NCBI GenBank assembly: GCA_002900995.3 | Contig: CM035312.1 | Coordinates: 744,001-808,000 of the forward strand | Source: Ganoderma boninense | Taxonomy: Eukaryota; Basidiomycota; Agaricomycetes; Polyporales; Polyporaceae | DNA length: 64,000 nt | Direction of reading: 5' to 3' | Shown here: positions 61,108 through 64,000 of the stretch, piece by piece | Layout of the letters: the number at the start of each line of letters is the position of its first letter | Numbering within the stretch: position 1 is the first letter of the stretch | Program-made: the position numbers and the translations under genes | The notes under the pieces: model-generated | What the model was told of the DNA's origin: nothing | The model's database searches: none | Seen by the model: the letters and a program-made list of their open reading frames with translations, nothing else

Positions 61108-63465
61108 ATGACCTCAGTCCCCGTTACCCGCGACCGCATCGACCGCGACCCACTCTCCGCTGCCCTCAGACCGCCCATAGACGAGACCGACGAGGAGAAG
61201 GCTTCCCGTCTAGCCGAGGAGGATGCTGCAAAGCGCGTCAGTCACGCCATAGACGAGGCCATTCGCATCGAGAAGCAGCAGCGAAAGAAACACAAGCTTG
61301 TCCGCCTCCTTCTCCTCGGACAGAGCGAGTCAGGTCCGTTCCTCCTCCTCGAACGCGTCTCTGTACTAGTATACCGATTACTATCATCCCAGGAAAATCT
61401 ACCACACTCCGCCGTGAGTCTTTCTTCTGTCTTGTGGGCGTGTTGGGGTTCGGGGCGCGCGTATATACCGTCCATTCAATTGTGGGATCGACGAAGTCGC
61501 TGTGGAACTTCCCCACATTCCATGGACTCGATCGGCCCGCCTCTGTCCAAGCGAGTCGAGTCAATGACGCACCGCTCTATGTCCTCTGTCTTGGGCATTG
61601 CTCGGCTAGCACCCCTCGTTATTGCTTATTTCGCTATTTTGCCATTCATTATACTAATTATCGGCGCAGAATTTCAGAGATTATATACCCCGAATGCCTT
61701 TCGCGAGGAACGTATACTTTGGCGCGCCGTCATCCAACTGAACATAGTTCGCTCTATCCACACCATCTTGGATACTCTCACAGACATTCGTCGACGCGAT
61801 GTGTACCCATCCAGCGCATACACATCCGATCCAGACTCAGATTCTGAATCCGAGAACCATGTCCAACTCCCCCCGCACCTAGAGGAATTGCGCCGGCGAC
61901 TTTACCCTCTTCGCCATGTAGAATCGCTGCTCATTTCAAAGCTGGTCCCTCCTAATGAGCATGAAGCCACCACCCTCGGCTATAGCGGCAGCAATAGCGT
62001 CAACGGGAATGTTGGGCGGAATGCCCATCAACCCGCCCGTTCCTTCCAGAATAACGAAGTCTTCGTCCGGCCAGGCGCGGCGTGGAAACGGCGGAGTTTT
62101 GGTCGTCCTCAGTCAGCCGGCACGACGGGGCAAGAGACCATCGACGAATCACAGGCCGTCCTCCACCATTGCCGGTCAGACATTGTCGCGTTGTGGAACG
62201 ATCCGGTCGTCCGACAGATCCTGCGAAGACGAAAGGTACGGCTAGAAGAGGGCCCTGGATTGTGAGTATTTCCGCTGTTCAGCGCCGGCTGTGATGCGCG
62301 GAGGCTGAACAGAAGCAGCTATTTGAACGACTTGGACCGAATCACCTCGATACAGTACTTCCCTTCAGATGGTGCGCTCCGTGAGGCTGTTCCGCTCCTT
62401 CACACGCTAACGTAACTCTCAGACGACGTGCTGAGGGCGCGCCTGAAGACCGTCGGTGTATCGGAGTACAGCTTCCACATGGAGGCGGGTGATGAACGCG
62501 GTACGGAATGGCGTATCATTGACGTCGGAGGGTCACGTTCGCAGGTCAGAACGCATTCCCTTTTCTCCGCACTGTGGTGCTGACGTGCGACATATTAGCG
62601 GCGTGAGTTCAGCTGGCTCTCATGTTCATTATGCAGCGGCTCACCACCATCTATTCTCAGCTACATGGGTACCATTCTTCGATGATGGTAAGCACAGTTC
62701 CTCTAGTGCATATATGCGCTGTTTATGTCTAATAACGTATGACATCTAGTGAATGGTAGGTCCTTTTGAGTTCAACGTCACGTCTGTCCAATGCCTCATT
62801 GGGTACAGCTATCATCTTCCTCGCACCAATATGTGGATTTGATCAGGTTCTCGCCGAGGATAGAAGTGTGAATCGACTGGTGCGTAAACGTCAGCCCCTG
62901 CACGAGTGATTCTACCGTTTTGACGGCTGTTGCACAGGAGGATAGCGTCCTCTTGTGGAAGGAGGTGTGCTCGAACAAGCTCCTTGCCAAGGTCGACCTT
63001 GTGCTTTTCCTCAATAAGTGCGACATCCTGGAATCTAAACTCAAGTCTGGTGTTCGTCTCCAAAAATACGTGCGTAGCTTCGGAGAGCGGCCCAACGACC
63101 CCGAGGTTGCCCAAAAATGTGGGTATATGCGCCTCATCGTCGTATTCCTTGAATACTCAATACCAGGCACTGTGCAGACTTCAGGAGTAAATTCAGTGCT
63201 ATCCATCGCGAGCACTCGCCCATCCCACGCAAATTTTACGGGTTTTGTACCTCAGTCACTGTAAGTTACACAACCACTGCTCTGCGCACGCGAACTCATG
63301 ACATGCCGTGTTATCAGGATACGACGACCACTGGGGGAATCATTGCTTCTGGTATGCTGTTGATACCATTTCTCGCCGCATAACGCCACCATTGACTTCC
63401 GCGCGTTCGCAATAGTCAAAGACATGGTTCTTCGCGAACATCTCCGCGCCTCGAAGCTCCTCTAA
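61108..63465 (+). CDS. Divergent G-protein alpha subunit with micro-exons
   Basis: Thirteen exons (61108-61333, 61393-61413, 61670-62261, 62319-62371, 62423-62544, 62599-62602, 62661-62687, 62750-62755, 62809-62879, 62938-63118, 63178-63260, 63318-63351, 63416-63465) give 489 residues in one frame. Landmarks: P-loop GQSESGKST (71-79), a long helical-domain insert (residues about 85-280), FYLNDLDRI, switch I RARLKTVGV (Arg 304, Thr 307), switch II DVGGSRSQ (331-338), DDVNAIIFLAPICGFDQ, FLNKCD (NKxD, 400-403), FCTSVTDT (TCAT-like) and the C-terminal helix VKDMVLREHLRASKLL. The usual switch II Gln is Ser 335. There is no MGxxxS myristoylation start. It resembles an expanded Agaricomycete G-alpha subfamily, not the conserved fungal Gpa1-3. 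Its signalling partner is unknown. Confidence 0.87.
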
Positions 63466-64000
63466 TAGCGTGAAGGCCCCTGTTGCCACCCAAAGCCGCG
63501 TGCCTAACTGTCATCTGTAACTGCGCATGCTGTTGTTGGGTGGTCACTGACCAGAGAACTCGAGAGCGCCAGGTACGCGCACAGCTGCGTGAACCGCTCG
63601 AGATCTCCTTTTGCTTCCTTGGCCCGACACTCCGTTGCGCCCAACCCTGCTCCAACCTAATCTCCTAGCGTCAATCCCGCATACCCCTTGTACTTTGTTA
63701 CCCCTGCCCCCGCAATGCGCTGTACTCTCTGGTTCCTGTGCCTATATGCTCCTCGCGAGGCACGCCCGCTCTCGGTTCCCCCGCTCTCATGGAGTATCCT
63801 TGGAAGCGTGCCCAGATGCCCCTCTACTTGGCTACCATCTCAGTGCCAGGCACAGTCGTGCTTGTCATTCTCATGTCATTCTCCCGTCTTCCGCGTTCTG
63901 ACCGATGCATTAAAGCCGCACAGAGCCCGTATGCGGTTTATTCCCATAACCCCATCTTTCTCGCCCGCACACCCAACATGACTCCTCACGCTCTTTTCAA
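63466..64000. other. 3' flank of G-alpha gene
   Basis: No complete gene. The last 23 nt may begin another plus-strand gene (next entry). Confidence 0.4.
63978..64000 (+). CDS. Possible start of next gene (partial)
   Basis: ATG at 63978 in the context CCAACATGACT after a pyrimidine-rich stretch begins MTPHALF and runs off the window. Context only; very weak. Confidence 0.2.

Overview
The window is nuclear DNA from a filamentous basidiomycete, most likely an Agaricomycete. Evidence: genes are split by many short GT-AG introns of about 50-70 nt, coding regions are GC-rich, genes lie on both strands without operons, and the content is typically fungal: sphingolipid delta-4 desaturase, an exomer ChAPs protein, aspartate kinase, a CYP53-type P450, lone Sin3-type PAH proteins and a divergent G-alpha subunit. 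Two pol III tRNA genes are present.

Layout. Positions 1-7.9 kb are all on the minus strand: a NUDIX hydrolase cut by the window edge, two single-PAH-domain paralogues (795-1489 and 4439-5201) with a small BAS2-like cysteine-rich secreted protein between them, and the desaturase DES1. From 8.3 to 14.4 kb on the plus strand lie a SUZ12-like PRC2 subunit (zinc finger plus VEFS box) and a CDK9/BUR1-type kinase. PDS5 (15.1-20.2 kb, minus) and the NatA auxiliary subunit NAA15 (20.5-24.2 kb, plus) share a 250-bp divergent promoter. RPL42, a CCCH zinc-finger coiled-coil protein, a small unknown gene and the ribosome-quality-control ligase LTN1 fill 24.5-36.1 kb. A CYP53-like P450, a small heat-shock protein with a long Gln/Pro-rich N-terminus, tRNA-Gly(GCC) and a coiled-coil protein follow to 44.4 kb.

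The right third is sparser. Gaps of 4.2, 2.9 and 3.1 kb separate a 161-aa orphan gene, a divergent ChAPs / HOM3 pair, a tRNA-Arg(UCG) with a decayed inverted copy, and a 13-exon G-alpha gene.

Most genes are housekeeping and act independently. Two themes recur: chromatin and transcription (PAH proteins, SUZ12, CDK9, PDS5) and protein synthesis and quality control (NAA15, RPL42, LTN1, HSP20, tRNAs). The most unusual items are the G-alpha gene, which needs 4-nt and 6-nt micro-exons and has Ser in place of the catalytic Gln; the PAH pair with an identical intron position; the SUZ12-like gene; and the inverted tRNA pseudogene. All gene models come from reading frames, splice consensus and remembered family sequences. 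No search was run.
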